From: Pseudomonas brassicacearum
Lineage (GTDB): Bacteria > Pseudomonadota > Gammaproteobacteria > Pseudomonadales > Pseudomonadaceae
Direction: 5' to 3'
Length of the DNA: 64,000 nt
Assembly (NCBI RefSeq): GCF_000585995.1
Contig: NZ_CP007410.1
Coordinates: forward strand, 3,065,430-3,129,429
Part shown: piece by piece, positions 24,975 to 33,140 of the stretch
How positions within the stretch are numbered: position 1 is the first letter of the stretch
Layout: every line of letters begins with the position of its first letter
Translations under genes and position numbers: made by a program
Notes under the pieces: generated by a model
Told to the model about the DNA's origin: nothing
Database searches by the model: none
What the model saw: the letters and a program-made list of their open reading frames with translations, nothing else

Positions 24975-25892
24975 CTAAAGCCCCACATCCGGCAACGCCG
25001 GCCGATTCGCCATGGCCTTGGCCATGATCTGTTCCACATACACCCGGTCCTCTTCCGGCAGGGCCAGGCGCGGTGGGCGGGTGAGGGCGCTGCCGCGGCC
25101 GGCGATGGCTTCGCACAGCTTGATGCATTGCACCAGGTCGGCGCGGGCGTCCAGGTGCAGGATCGGCATCAGCCATTCGTAGATCGGCATCGCCTCGGCA
25201 AAGCGTCCGGCACGGGCCAGGCGGAAAATGGTCTCGCCTTCTTTCGGGAACACGTTGGACATGCCCGAGACCCAGCCTTCGGCACCCACGGCGAGGCTTT
25301 CCAGCACCACGTCGTCGAGACCGGCGAACAGCACGAAACGGTCGCCGACTTCATTGCGCACGTCGATGAACCGCCGGGTGTCGCCAGAGGAATCCTTGAA
25401 GCACACCACGTTGTCGCAATCGGCCAGGGAAATCAGGATGTCCGGGGTCACATCATTCTTGTAGATCGGCGGGTTGTTGTAGACCATCAATGGCACGTCG
25501 GCATGGCGGGCCACATAGCGGAAATGCTCGGCGGTCTCGAATGGCTTGGAGCCGTAGACCAGCGCCGGCATCAACATCACCCCGTCGACGCCGACCTTGC
25601 GCACCGCGTTGGCAACCTTGGCGGCTTGCACGCTGGTGAATTCGGCGACGCCGCAAATCACCGGCACGCGGCCGCGAGAAGCGTCCACCGCGACTTCGGT
25701 CACGGCGATTTTCTCTTCGGCGCTCAGGGAGGTGTTTTCCCCCACCGAACCGCAGACCACCAGGCCGGAAACGCCGTCACGGATGACGTTGGAAATCACT
25801 TGGTGGGTTTTTTCCAGGTTGATGGAAAAGTCGTCGTTGAATTGCGTGGTGACGGCGGGGAAAACGCCGCTCCAGTTGATGCGTTTGCTCAT
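24975..25892 (-). CDS. lhpC: DapA-family lyase, probable pyrroline-4-hydroxy-2-carboxylate deaminase
   Basis: This 305-residue class I aldolase-type barrel has the Schiff-base Lys in VVCFKDSSGDTRRF (near 165), Tyr in PLMVYNNPP (near 138) and the phosphate-loop-like GSVGENTSLS (near 48). The opening NWSGVFPAVTTQF is a subfamily of DapA homologues found with hydroxyproline genes, where it removes ammonia and water from pyrroline-4-hydroxy-2-carboxylate to give 2-oxoglutarate semialdehyde. The assignment rests on neighbours: hydroxyproline epimerase, dehydrogenase and dehydratases all lie within 12 kb. An aldolase of another sugar acid is the alternative. It is last in the minus-strand block. 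Confidence 0.7.
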   Translation of the reverse strand: MSKRINWSGVFPAVTTQFNDDFSINLEKTHQVISNVIRDGVSGLVVCGSVGENTSLSAEEKIAVTEVAVDASRGRVPVICGVAEFTSVQAAKVANAVRKVGVDGVMLMPALVYGSKPFETAEHFRYVARHADVPLMVYNNPPIYKNDVTPDILISLADCDNVVCFKDSSGDTRRFIDVRNEVGDRFVLFAGLDDVVLESLAVGAEGWVSGMSNVFPKEGETIFRLARAGRFAEAMPIYEWLMPILHLDARADLVQCIKLCEAIAGRGSALTRPPRLALPEEDRVYVEQIMAKAMANRPALPDVGL

Positions 25893-25917
25893 GGGTTGTC
25901 TCCGGTGGTGAATGGTT

Positions 25918-26037
25918 TGTGGCGAGGGGATTTATCCCCGTTGGAGCGCGAAGCGGTCCTGATACAGGCAACTTGGTGTGTCAGTGGAGTCCAGGGGGCT
26001 GCTTCGCAGCCCAGCGGGGATGAATCCCCTCGCCACA
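25918..26037. repeat. Long REPIN, family C
   Basis: Outer arms TGTGGCGAGGGGATTTATCC and a slightly changed complement enclose GCGCGAAGCG and GGGGGCTGCTTCGCAGCCC hairpins. It separates the DapA-family and racemase-family genes. Confidence 0.9.
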
Positions 26038-26060
26038 GGGGGACTTGCACAATCGAAAAT

Positions 26061-27089
26061 TCATGCGCCAGGCCAGGTATCTGAAAGCCGATAGCCCTGC
26101 GGCCACGGGTCGGCCGGGTCGAGCAACAGTTGATGGGTTCCGGTGATCCACGCCCGTCCGGCAATGCACGGATAAATCGCCGGGCGTCCGGCCACGTCGG
26201 TCAGCGAGTCAATACGACAGTGGAACTCGGAACCGATGATCGACCGTCCGATGAACCGCTCGCCCACCTGCATCAGGCCCTTGGCGTGCAATACCGCCAT
26301 GCGCGCGGAACAACCGGTGCCGGTGGGGGAGCGGTCGATCTTGCCGGGCTGGATCACCACGGCGTTGGCGCCAGTGGCAATGCCGTTCTCCTGGACGATG
26401 GGCGCGGCGATCTGGCAGAACGAGATGTGCGACCAATCAGGATTCAACGGGTGTACGAAGCCCAGTTGTTCGTTGGCGGCCCGGGTGATTTTCAAGCCCA
26501 CCGCCACCAACTCGGCGGCTTCGTCCGGGCGGATGGCAAAGCCCAGGCGCTGGGCGTCGACGATGACAAAACTGTCGCCGCCGTAGGCGGTGTCCACCTG
26601 CAACGAGCCCAGGCCCTCGACTTCGATCCAGGCATCGAGGCGGTCGGCGAAGGAGGGTACGTTCTTGATCTCGACCCGTTGTACCTTGCCGTCGCGGCAG
26701 TCGGCCACGGCCTCGATCAGGCCGCCCGGTGCTTCCAGCACCAGTCGGGTCTGGGGTTCAGTCATCGGCAGGATGCCGCTGTCCAGCAACACGGTGGCCA
26801 CGCACAGGGAGTTTGAGCCGGACATCGGCGGTGTGTCGGCCGGTTCCATGATGATCCAGGCCATGTGCGCCCGAGGGTCCTTGGCCGGCACCAGCAGGTT
26901 GACGTGACGGAACACACCGCCACGGGGTTCGTTGAGGACGAAGTTGCGCAGGGTCTGGTCCTGGGCGATCCAGCGCGATTGCTCCCACACCGTGGCGCCA
27001 GGTGGAGGGGCGACGCCGCCGACGATCACATCGCCGACTTCGCCTTCGGCGTGGCAACTGACTACATGGATGATTTTAGATGAGCGCAT
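26061..27089 (-). CDS. Proline racemase superfamily, candidate trans-3-hydroxy-L-proline dehydratase
   Basis: This 342-residue protein has the two-lobed proline racemase fold. In epimerases the two catalytic positions are Cys in MCGHG and Cys in SPCGTG. Here they read MSGSNSLCV (Ser, near 90) and [12 protein letters not shown] (Thr, near 255). A Thr at the second position is the known mark of trans-3-hydroxyproline dehydratases in this family; Ser at the first is a further change. It is therefore unlikely to be a racemase and more likely to remove water from 3-hydroxyproline. It follows the ABC transporter and lies two genes away from an aconitase-X dehydratase. Confidence 0.7.
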   Translation of the reverse strand: MRSSKIIHVVSCHAEGEVGDVIVGGVAPPPGATVWEQSRWIAQDQTLRNFVLNEPRGGVFRHVNLLVPAKDPRAHMAWIIMEPADTPPMSGSNSLCVATVLLDSGILPMTEPQTRLVLEAPGGLIEAVADCRDGKVQRVEIKNVPSFADRLDAWIEVEGLGSLQVDTAYGGDSFVIVDAQRLGFAIRPDEAAELVAVGLKITRAANEQLGFVHPLNPDWSHISFCQIAAPIVQENGIATGANAVVIQPGKIDRSPTGTGCSARMAVLHAKGLMQVGERFIGRSIIGSEFHCRIDSLTDVAGRPAIYPCIAGRAWITGTHQLLLDPADPWPQGYRLSDTWPGA

Positions 27090-27122
27090 TGGCTGCTCCT
27101 TGTGTTGTCTTGGCGGGCCTCA

Positions 27123-27232
27123 TCGCGAGCAAGCTCGCTCCCACACTGTTTGGTGTGCACCACAGAATCTGTGGAGTGACCAGCGGATTGGTGTGCACCA
27201 CCGAACCCTGTGGGAGCGAGCTTGCTCGCGAA
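27123..27232. repeat. REP pair in reversed orientation, with internal repeats
   Basis: The left unit reads TCGCGAGCAAGCTCGCTCCC and the right unit TGTGGGAGCGAGCTTGCTCG, so the two face outward, opposite to the REPINs around it. The centre holds two copies of TTGGTGTGCACCAC. It lies between the racemase-family and ATPase genes. Confidence 0.8.
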
Positions 27233-27243
27233 GGGGCCATCCG

Positions 27244-27966
27244 CTACTTCACCGACTTGAGAAACGCCGCCGTCTCCGGCTGCATCGGGTTGCCAATCAC
27301 CTGGTCCGGCGGCCCGATCTCATGGACCCGCCCGTTGCAAAAGAACGCCACCCGATCGGATACATCCCGGGCAAAGCGAATCTCGTGAGTCACCAGCACC
27401 ATGGTCATGCCGTCTTCGGCGAGCATGCGCATGGTGTCCAATACTTCGCCCACCAGCTGCGGGTCCAGGGCCGAGGTGGCTTCGTCGAACAACATGTAGT
27501 CCGGTGACATCGCCAGGGCCCGGGCGATGGCCATGCGCTGTTGCTGGCCGCCGGACAACTTGCCGGGGAAGGCCTTGAGCTTGTCCCCCAGGCCTACGTG
27601 TTCCAGCTGCGTCACCGCCAGGGCCTCGGCGTCCTGCTGGCTCTTGCCCAGTACCTTGCGTGGCGCCAGCATCACGTTTTCCAGCACCGTCAGGTGGGGA
27701 AAGGCATTCCATTGCTGGAACACGATGCCAATCTTTTGCCGCAAGCGATTGAGGTCGGTGGCGCGGTCATGAACCTCGACGCCGTCCACGCGAATGCTGC
27801 CTTTCTGGATCGGTTCCAGGCCGTTGATGCACATCAGCAGGGTCGACTTGCCAGATCCCGAACCGCCGATGATCGACACCACCTCACCCTTGTCCACGGT
27901 CAGGCTCACGCCCTTGACCACTTCCAGGGCGCCGAAGGATTTGTGCACGTTTTCGATCTCAATCAT
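27244..27966 (-). CDS. Amino-acid ABC transporter ATP-binding protein (GlnQ type)
   Basis: This 240-residue ATPase has Walker A (IIGGSGSGKSTLL, about 34), Q-loop (GIVFQQWNAFPHLTVLENV), signature (GKLSGGQQQRMAIARAL, about 138) and Walker B (DYMLFDEATSALD), all intact. It powers the polar amino-acid importer encoded directly upstream; its start overlaps the preceding permease by 8 bases. With hydroxyproline enzymes on both sides, a hydroxyproline or related imino-acid substrate is likely but inferred. Confidence 0.95.
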   Translation of the reverse strand: MIEIENVHKSFGALEVVKGVSLTVDKGEVVSIIGGSGSGKSTLLMCINGLEPIQKGSIRVDGVEVHDRATDLNRLRQKIGIVFQQWNAFPHLTVLENVMLAPRKVLGKSQQDAEALAVTQLEHVGLGDKLKAFPGKLSGGQQQRMAIARALAMSPDYMLFDEATSALDPQLVGEVLDTMRMLAEDGMTMVLVTHEIRFARDVSDRVAFFCNGRVHEIGPPDQVIGNPMQPETAAFLKSVK

Positions 27967-28609
27967 TTTCCTGCCACCTTCTTTCCAGGCGTGCGCCGAG
28001 GCGGGCGACCACCAGGCTCATGACGTAGTAAATGAGGCCCGCGATGCACAGCACCAGCAGGGGTTCCTGAATGCGCGTGACGATGGTTTGCGATGCACGC
28101 AGCAATTCGACGATGCCGATCCACATCACCAGCGCGGTGTCTTTCATCACGCCCAGCACCAGGTTCAGCCAGCCGGGAAACGCTACCCGGGTGGCAATCG
28201 GCAGGACGATGAAGCGCAAGTCCTGCAGGTAGCTCAAGCCCAGGGAACGGCTGGCCCGCCGGGTGCTCAATGGCACTGCGAGCACGCCGCCACGGACGAT
28301 TTCAGTGAAGTACGCCGCGGCGTAGACCCCGAGCACGATGCAGCCGACCGCGAAGGCGCTGAGGTTCAGGCCGACAATGCTCTTGAGGGAGTTGAACAGC
28401 ACGAACTGGATCAGCAGCGGCACGCTGCGAAACACGTCCAACACCCAGGCCAGTGGCAGGCTGGCGCGCGGCATCAACGCCCGCAACAGGCCGAACAGCA
28501 AGCCGGCCAGGGTCCCCAGCAGGATCGACCACACGGTCAGTTGCAGCGTGACCCAGGCCCCGTCGAGCAAGAACAACAGGTCGTTAACGGTGAGGCTGGT
28601 TTCGAACAT
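27959..28609 (-). CDS. Amino-acid ABC transporter permease (HisM/GlnP type)
   Basis: This 216-residue membrane protein has five or so helices and the polar amino-acid permease signature VFRSVPLLIQFVLF (about 60) and the EAA-type loop (ASRSLGLSYLQDLRFIVLP, about 118). It pairs with the next permease to form the channel. The gene is 24 bases after the other permease and overlaps the ATPase gene, so the transporter is one transcription unit. Confidence 0.93.
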   Translation of the reverse strand: MFETSLTVNDLLFLLDGAWVTLQLTVWSILLGTLAGLLFGLLRALMPRASLPLAWVLDVFRSVPLLIQFVLFNSLKSIVGLNLSAFAVGCIVLGVYAAAYFTEIVRGGVLAVPLSTRRASRSLGLSYLQDLRFIVLPIATRVAFPGWLNLVLGVMKDTALVMWIGIVELLRASQTIVTRIQEPLLVLCIAGLIYYVMSLVVARLGARLERRWQEND

Positions 28610-28633
28610 GACAGGCCCTCAGTAACGGAACAC

Positions 28634-29299
28634 TCAGTAACGGAACAAGCGCCAAGACAACAACCGGGCGAGCCCGACGATCAACTTGGCGATGAGGTAA
28701 TACAGCACCGCCGCGAGGGCGAAGTATTCGAAGGTGCGGAACGTCTTGACGTTGTATTCCTGGGTGACGCCGGTGAGGTCGTTGTTCAGGCCGACCACCA
28801 CCCCCAGAGACGTCATCAATACCGCCCAGACCATCTGGTTGGTCAACGGGTAGAACACGATGCGCAACAGCTGCGGGACGATGATCATCCGGTAGGCCTG
28901 GAAGGCGCTCATCCCCAGGGAGCGAGCGGCGCGCATCTGCGTATTCGGCACGGCCTTGAGGCCGCCGCGAAAGTTTTCCGCCAGGTAGCCGGCATTGTTG
29001 AACGTGATCCCAGCCAACAAGGCCAGCCAGGAGCTGACGTGCAGCCCGAGGGAGCCGAGGCCGAAGTAGAGGATGTAGATCTGGAACAACGACGGCGTGT
29101 TGCGGGCGATGGAAACCCAACCATTGCCCACGCCGCGCAGCAATGGATGGCGCGCCTGGCGCATCACCGTCAGCACCAGGGCGATCAACACACCGAAGAT
29201 CATCGACAGCGCGGCGGTCTCGAAGGTGACCCAGGCCCCGGCGAGCATGTCGGGCAGGGCACGCAGGGCCGGGCGCCATTGGAACGTGTAGTCAAACAT
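28634..29299 (-). CDS. Amino-acid ABC transporter permease
   Basis: This 221-residue partner permease carries IARNTPSLFQIYILYFGLG (about 60) and the EAA loop AARSLGMSAFQAYRMIIVPQ (about 125). The ATG at 29299 is used because GGGGAG precedes it and the protein then begins MFDYTFQWRPAL, normal for the family. This start overlaps the end of the aconitase-X gene by 8 bases, tying the dehydratase and the transporter together in one operon. Confidence 0.92.
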   Translation of the reverse strand: MFDYTFQWRPALRALPDMLAGAWVTFETAALSMIFGVLIALVLTVMRQARHPLLRGVGNGWVSIARNTPSLFQIYILYFGLGSLGLHVSSWLALLAGITFNNAGYLAENFRGGLKAVPNTQMRAARSLGMSAFQAYRMIIVPQLLRIVFYPLTNQMVWAVLMTSLGVVVGLNNDLTGVTQEYNVKTFRTFEYFALAAVLYYLIAKLIVGLARLLSWRLFRY

Positions 29300-31070
29300 G
29301 GGTGGGGCTCCCCGTGCGGGCGGTGGATTGCAGCCACATTGGCGGCTGGCCGCTGGCCGTGGCGCTACACGCGGCCTCGACGCATTCGGCGAGGCTGGCA
29401 AAGTGCACGCCGCGGCCGACCAGGCCCGGTGCGTAATGGGCGTACTTGCCGGAGTTGGTCATCAAGGTGCTGGCGTGCGGCGGGATTACCGGCTCGCCCA
29501 ACATGCACCAGCAAGTGTCGGTCACCAGCACCGCGCCGAAGGCCTCGATGGCGCTCAAGTGGCCGGCCTCGCGGGCTTGTTCCAGCACCGCACGGCCGCA
29601 GGTGATCGCCAATACCACGTCCGGGTGTTTGATCCGGCCTGCGCAAAGGCTTGCCAGGGCGGCGAATTCGCTGAGGGAAAAGTGCGGGTTACCCAGGGAA
29701 ACCAGATCCACGTGGTTGTCCCGGGCGTTGTTCAGTTCGCGCCAACTGGCGAGCAGGCCCGTGGTGTCGACGGTTTCCTTCGGTAGGCTGACACCGGCCT
29801 CCACGACATCCTCCGGATCGAGGGCTTCCGGCGTCACCCCGGCGATGTGGAACAACGGCGCAGCGCTGGTGGTGGCGAACGCGGCGCCGAAGGCCTTGAG
29901 GTCGTCCAGGGTCGGGGCGGCGTGTTCCAGGCCGCGTATCAGTGGGATCCGGCGGCCTGCCAGGCCGCCGATGTGGTAGCCCAGCAGCGGATAGAAACTG
30001 TCGTCCACCCGACCCAGCCCCGGCACATCGATGATCAACCCGGCCTTGCGCTGGTCGTCGAGATGACAGCCGGCTAACGGCGCCCGCCCGCACAGCGCAA
30101 TGCAGATATCCAGGAAGTCCGGGTACTTCTGGGTGCGAGCGCCGAGGACACTGTTGGCGTAGACCACCGCGTTGGATTCGGCCCAGACGATTTGCTCGCC
30201 GGCCTTGGGCGCGGTATCCAGCAGGTAGGGCGCGCAGGTGTAACTCAGCTGCGCGCCCATCGCCATATAAGCCTCGCCCAAGGCGCTGGCCGGTTTACCC
30301 AGGGCTGGATCGACGCCCAGTTCCCGCCAGCGGCGCTGGTCCACGGAAATGGAATTGAGGGTGGTGGGCACGCGCACCTTGGCGCCCCACTGCACCAGTC
30401 GTTCGGCAAAGCGCAGACTGGCCGGGCCGGTATAGATGCAGCCGTCGATGTGGGCCTGGGTCACGTCCAGCAGCTGCGTAGCGCCCTGGAGATCGGCCAT
30501 GCGCAGGACGATCTGCATCGCGATTTGCGCAGCCTTGCCGTGGCTGCCGTCGAGCAGCGCCCGGTCCTGTTCGGTGAGGCGGATCGTGGATGGCGGGGAC
30601 GGTTGTAAGGGAACGTTCGCTTCATGCCAGTGATCGTTGGGACGCCGGCCCGACAAGGTCAGACTGTCGCCTTCGAGCCGTACAAAGCCTTGGCCGCGCA
30701 GCCTGTCGAACGCCTCGTGCCCCACGCACAACACCGGCAGGGACCGTTGGAAAATCACCTGCGCCACCAGCACGCCCAGGGTCAGGATTTCATCGGCTTC
30801 GGCCAGCACCAGGGCGGCGGGCGAGTGACCGTTGCTGATCAGCTCCATCAATACGCTGCTGCCGGTGCAGGAGCCGCGTCCGCTGGGAATCGCCAGCACG
30901 CGTCCGGCCAGGCGTTCGCCGCTCAACGGGTGGTGCCGGTCGATGACCTCGCCGCTGGCCGGGTCGACCCCGCCCCAGAAACTCAGGCCCACGTCGGCGA
31001 ACAACAGGGTGCCCTGGGCGGCACCCTCCACCAGGCTGCGGCCTTTCACACGGACAGGCGTGCTTGGCAT
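29292..31070 (-). CDS. lhpI: Aconitase X family cis-3-hydroxy-L-proline dehydratase (LhpI-like, fused form)
   Basis: This 592-residue cytoplasmic enzyme joins the small AcnX swivel domain (about 1-135, GRGSCTGSSVLMELISNGHSP) to the large catalytic domain (about 170-570, TLNSISVDQRRW, VWAESNAVVYANSVLGARTQKYPDF and TDTCWCMLG). Characterised bacterial AcnX proteins dehydrate cis-3-hydroxy-L-proline to pyrroline-2-carboxylate. The two domains are separate genes in some bacteria and fused here. It sits between the binding protein and permeases of an amino-acid importer. The product needs a pyrroline-2-carboxylate reductase, not seen in this window. Confidence 0.82.
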   Translation of the reverse strand: MPSTPVRVKGRSLVEGAAQGTLLFADVGLSFWGGVDPASGEVIDRHHPLSGERLAGRVLAIPSGRGSCTGSSVLMELISNGHSPAALVLAEADEILTLGVLVAQVIFQRSLPVLCVGHEAFDRLRGQGFVRLEGDSLTLSGRRPNDHWHEANVPLQPSPPSTIRLTEQDRALLDGSHGKAAQIAMQIVLRMADLQGATQLLDVTQAHIDGCIYTGPASLRFAERLVQWGAKVRVPTTLNSISVDQRRWRELGVDPALGKPASALGEAYMAMGAQLSYTCAPYLLDTAPKAGEQIVWAESNAVVYANSVLGARTQKYPDFLDICIALCGRAPLAGCHLDDQRKAGLIIDVPGLGRVDDSFYPLLGYHIGGLAGRRIPLIRGLEHAAPTLDDLKAFGAAFATTSAAPLFHIAGVTPEALDPEDVVEAGVSLPKETVDTTGLLASWRELNNARDNHVDLVSLGNPHFSLSEFAALASLCAGRIKHPDVVLAITCGRAVLEQAREAGHLSAIEAFGAVLVTDTCWCMLGEPVIPPHASTLMTNSGKYAHYAPGLVGRGVHFASLAECVEAACSATASGQPPMWLQSTARTGSPTHV

Positions 31071-31080
31071 TCCCCGATCC

Positions 31081-31899
31081 TCAGTAATAAACCTGCGGCA
31101 CGGTCAGGTTGGCGGGTGGGATGTCGGTGCCGACCCATTTGACGAACAGTTCCTTGTACCGGCCTGTACGCACCTGTTGGTTGACGAACAGATTGAGGTA
31201 GTTGATCAGGCCATACTCGCTGCGCTTGGCACCGAGGGACACATAGTCGATGACGTAGGGCGCATCACCGGCGATCTTCAGGCCCTTGTACTTGCCCGAC
31301 TTGATGGTTGCGGCCGCCACGGTGTTGGTCACCACCGTCGCATCGATGTGCCCCTGGGCGACGGCCAGCAGGGTGTCGTTCTGCGACTGGTAGGCGCGGA
31401 AGCTGCCGCTGCCCCAACTCTTCTGGTCTTTTTCCAGGGCGATGGCTTCGTAGGTGCTACTGGTGTTACCCAGGGCCTTGCCCTTGAGGTCGGCGTAGCT
31501 GTTGATGCCGGTGTTGTCGCGGGTCAGCACGACCATCTGGAAGGCGAAGTAGGGCACGGTCAGGCCGACGGTCTTGGCTCGCTCCAAAGTGTCGGACGTG
31601 GAGGCGACGATGACGTCGGCGCGGCTGGACATCAGCGCGGGGATCCGGTCGGAGAAAGGCGTTTCCACCACTTCGGCCTCCACGCCGAGAACCTTCGCCA
31701 GGTCGTGGCAGTAGTCCACGTCGAAGCCTACCGGTTTATTGCTTTCGTCACGAAAGCCCATGGGTGGGAAGTCCAGGGTCACGGCACAACGCAGTTTGCC
31801 GGAGCTGATGATGTCGTCGAGCTTATCGGCGTGGGCGGTCGCGATGAATAAGGGGGTAAGGACAATGCTGAGGGCTACGGCCAGTGCTGGGTTTTTCAT
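31081..31899 (-). CDS. Amino-acid ABC transporter substrate-binding protein
   Basis: This 272-residue periplasmic receptor has a signal peptide (MKNPALAVALSIVLTPLFIATAHA) and the polar amino-acid binding fold: SGKLRCAVTLDFPPMGFRDE with the family GFDVDYCHDLAKVLGV (about 55) and VIVASTSDTLERAKTVGL. It heads the minus-strand block binding protein - dehydratase - permeases - ATPase - racemase-like - DapA-like. A strong operator-like inverted repeat lies upstream. Ligand probably hydroxyproline, by context. Confidence 0.92.
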   Translation of the reverse strand: MKNPALAVALSIVLTPLFIATAHADKLDDIISSGKLRCAVTLDFPPMGFRDESNKPVGFDVDYCHDLAKVLGVEAEVVETPFSDRIPALMSSRADVIVASTSDTLERAKTVGLTVPYFAFQMVVLTRDNTGINSYADLKGKALGNTSSTYEAIALEKDQKSWGSGSFRAYQSQNDTLLAVAQGHIDATVVTNTVAAATIKSGKYKGLKIAGDAPYVIDYVSLGAKRSEYGLINYLNLFVNQQVRTGRYKELFVKWVGTDIPPANLTVPQVYY

Positions 31900-31930
31900 A
31901 TATGCCTCGCTGTCGAATAAATGCGGTGAA

Positions 31931-31960
31931 ATATCGTATTGAGGATTTCGTATACGATAT
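31931..31960. promoter_or_regulatory. GTATAC-type operator before the transporter/dehydratase operon
   Basis: ATATCGTAT (31931-31939) and ATACGATAT (31952-31960) form an exact inverted repeat, and TCGTATACGA (31948-31957) is itself a perfect palindrome. The GTATAC core is typical for FadR-class GntR regulators; the gene for one (36775-37446) has a similar GGTATACGA upstream. The remaining 230-base gap shows nothing else clear. Confidence 0.6.
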
Positions 31961-32130
31961 TAGATAAGCAATCGGCGTGCCTGTTTGATGTTCATTTGAG
32001 GAACGGCGGTAGATGGCTGATATAGAGGCTTCTATTCAAGACCGTGACAGGCAGGTCAGCGGGGATACCGGTTCAGGGTGTTACAGATGGGAGCAGCCTC
32101 AGGCGCCAACGCCCCATTAGGGAACAAGCG

Positions 32131-32880
32131 TCAGCGCTGATTCTCGCGATACTGACTGGGGGACAGACTGGTCAAGGCGCGAAACTGACGGCTAAAAGCG
32201 CTGTGATCGGTGTAACCGCACCGCAAAGCGATTTCTGTGATGGGCAGCTCCGTGTCCAGTAACAATCGCGAGGCTTCTTCCAGCCGCGCCTTGTGAATCA
32301 TCTGCCGGGGCGTGAGCTGGAAGATGCGTTTGCAGTGCCGCTCCAACTGGGCCACCGACAACCCGGCGATGGCGGTCAGTTCAGCCAGGCTGATGGGGCG
32401 GGCGAAGTGGCTCTTTATATGGGCATCCACCGCCGCCAGTTTTTGAAAGGCCGGGTGGCTGGATTGGGGCAATTGCAAATCGCGGGAAATGCCGGCCAGG
32501 CCGACGATCTGGCCGCTCGGTTCGTACAGGGCAAGTTTGTGGGTCAGGCACCACACCGGCTGGTTGCCGTAATACAGGTGCAGCTCGAGTTGGTCGGCCA
32601 GTTCCCTGCCGCTGGCCAGCACCCGTCGATCCTGTTCGGTGTACAGCGGGCCAAAGCGCTCGGGGAATACTTGTTCAGCCGTGAGGCCCAGCAGCTCGGC
32701 ACTGTGCTTGAAGCCACAGCGCCGGGCCAGGGTCTGGTTGACGAAGGCGTAGCGGGCTTGATTGTCCTTGATGAAAAACACCACGTCCGAAAGGGTGTCG
32801 AGCAGCGGTGCGATGGGTTGCAGGCTGCACAGCAGGGTGTCCAGGTCGCAGGGGGCGAAGGAGGTGAGCGTGGGGTACAT
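32131..32880 (-). CDS. AraC family regulator with PAS domain
   Basis: This 249-residue regulator has an N-terminal PAS domain (about 20-135: LDTLSDVVFFIKDNQARYAFVNQTL, with VWCLTHKLALYEPSGQIVGLAGISRDL) and a C-terminal AraC double helix-turn-helix (RPISLAELTAIAGLSVAQLERHCKRIF and ITEIALRCGYTDHSAFSRQF). P. aeruginosa uses an AraC-type activator, LhpR, for its hydroxyproline genes; this gene lies between two hydroxyproline blocks and is a candidate for that role. Ligand and targets are not shown. Confidence 0.88.
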   Translation of the reverse strand: MYPTLTSFAPCDLDTLLCSLQPIAPLLDTLSDVVFFIKDNQARYAFVNQTLARRCGFKHSAELLGLTAEQVFPERFGPLYTEQDRRVLASGRELADQLELHLYYGNQPVWCLTHKLALYEPSGQIVGLAGISRDLQLPQSSHPAFQKLAAVDAHIKSHFARPISLAELTAIAGLSVAQLERHCKRIFQLTPRQMIHKARLEEASRLLLDTELPITEIALRCGYTDHSAFSRQFRALTSLSPSQYRENQR

Positions 32881-32964
32881 GGTCCAGCATCGCCTTTTTA
32901 TGGGTGCGAGGGTGTTCGCGATAGTGGAGTGTCAATCGAAGATGAGGTGTCTGTCACGCCGTCA

Positions 32965-33122
32965 TCGCGAGCAAGCTCGCTCCCACAAGTATTCGCGGTG
33001 GATGTCGGTTGAGTAGACACCGGAGAAAACAATGTGGGAGCGAGCTTGCTCGCGATGGCGTGGGCACATTCAAAATCGGTGCAAGCTGAGCCACCGCTTT
33101 CGCGAGCAAGCCCGCTCCCACA
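32965..33122. repeat. Lone REP plus REPIN, family A
   Basis: A single REP (32965-32987) is followed by a complete REPIN (33033-33122) with inward-facing units. They fill the 260-base gap between the AraC gene and the end of lhpE. Confidence 0.88.
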
Positions 33123-33140
33123 GTAGAGTCTCGGTGCGGT

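Noticed and set aside
27794..29605. 603-codon plus-strand frame
   Set aside because: It lies opposite three clear ABC transporter genes and reads as low-complexity His/Gln/Asp sequence.
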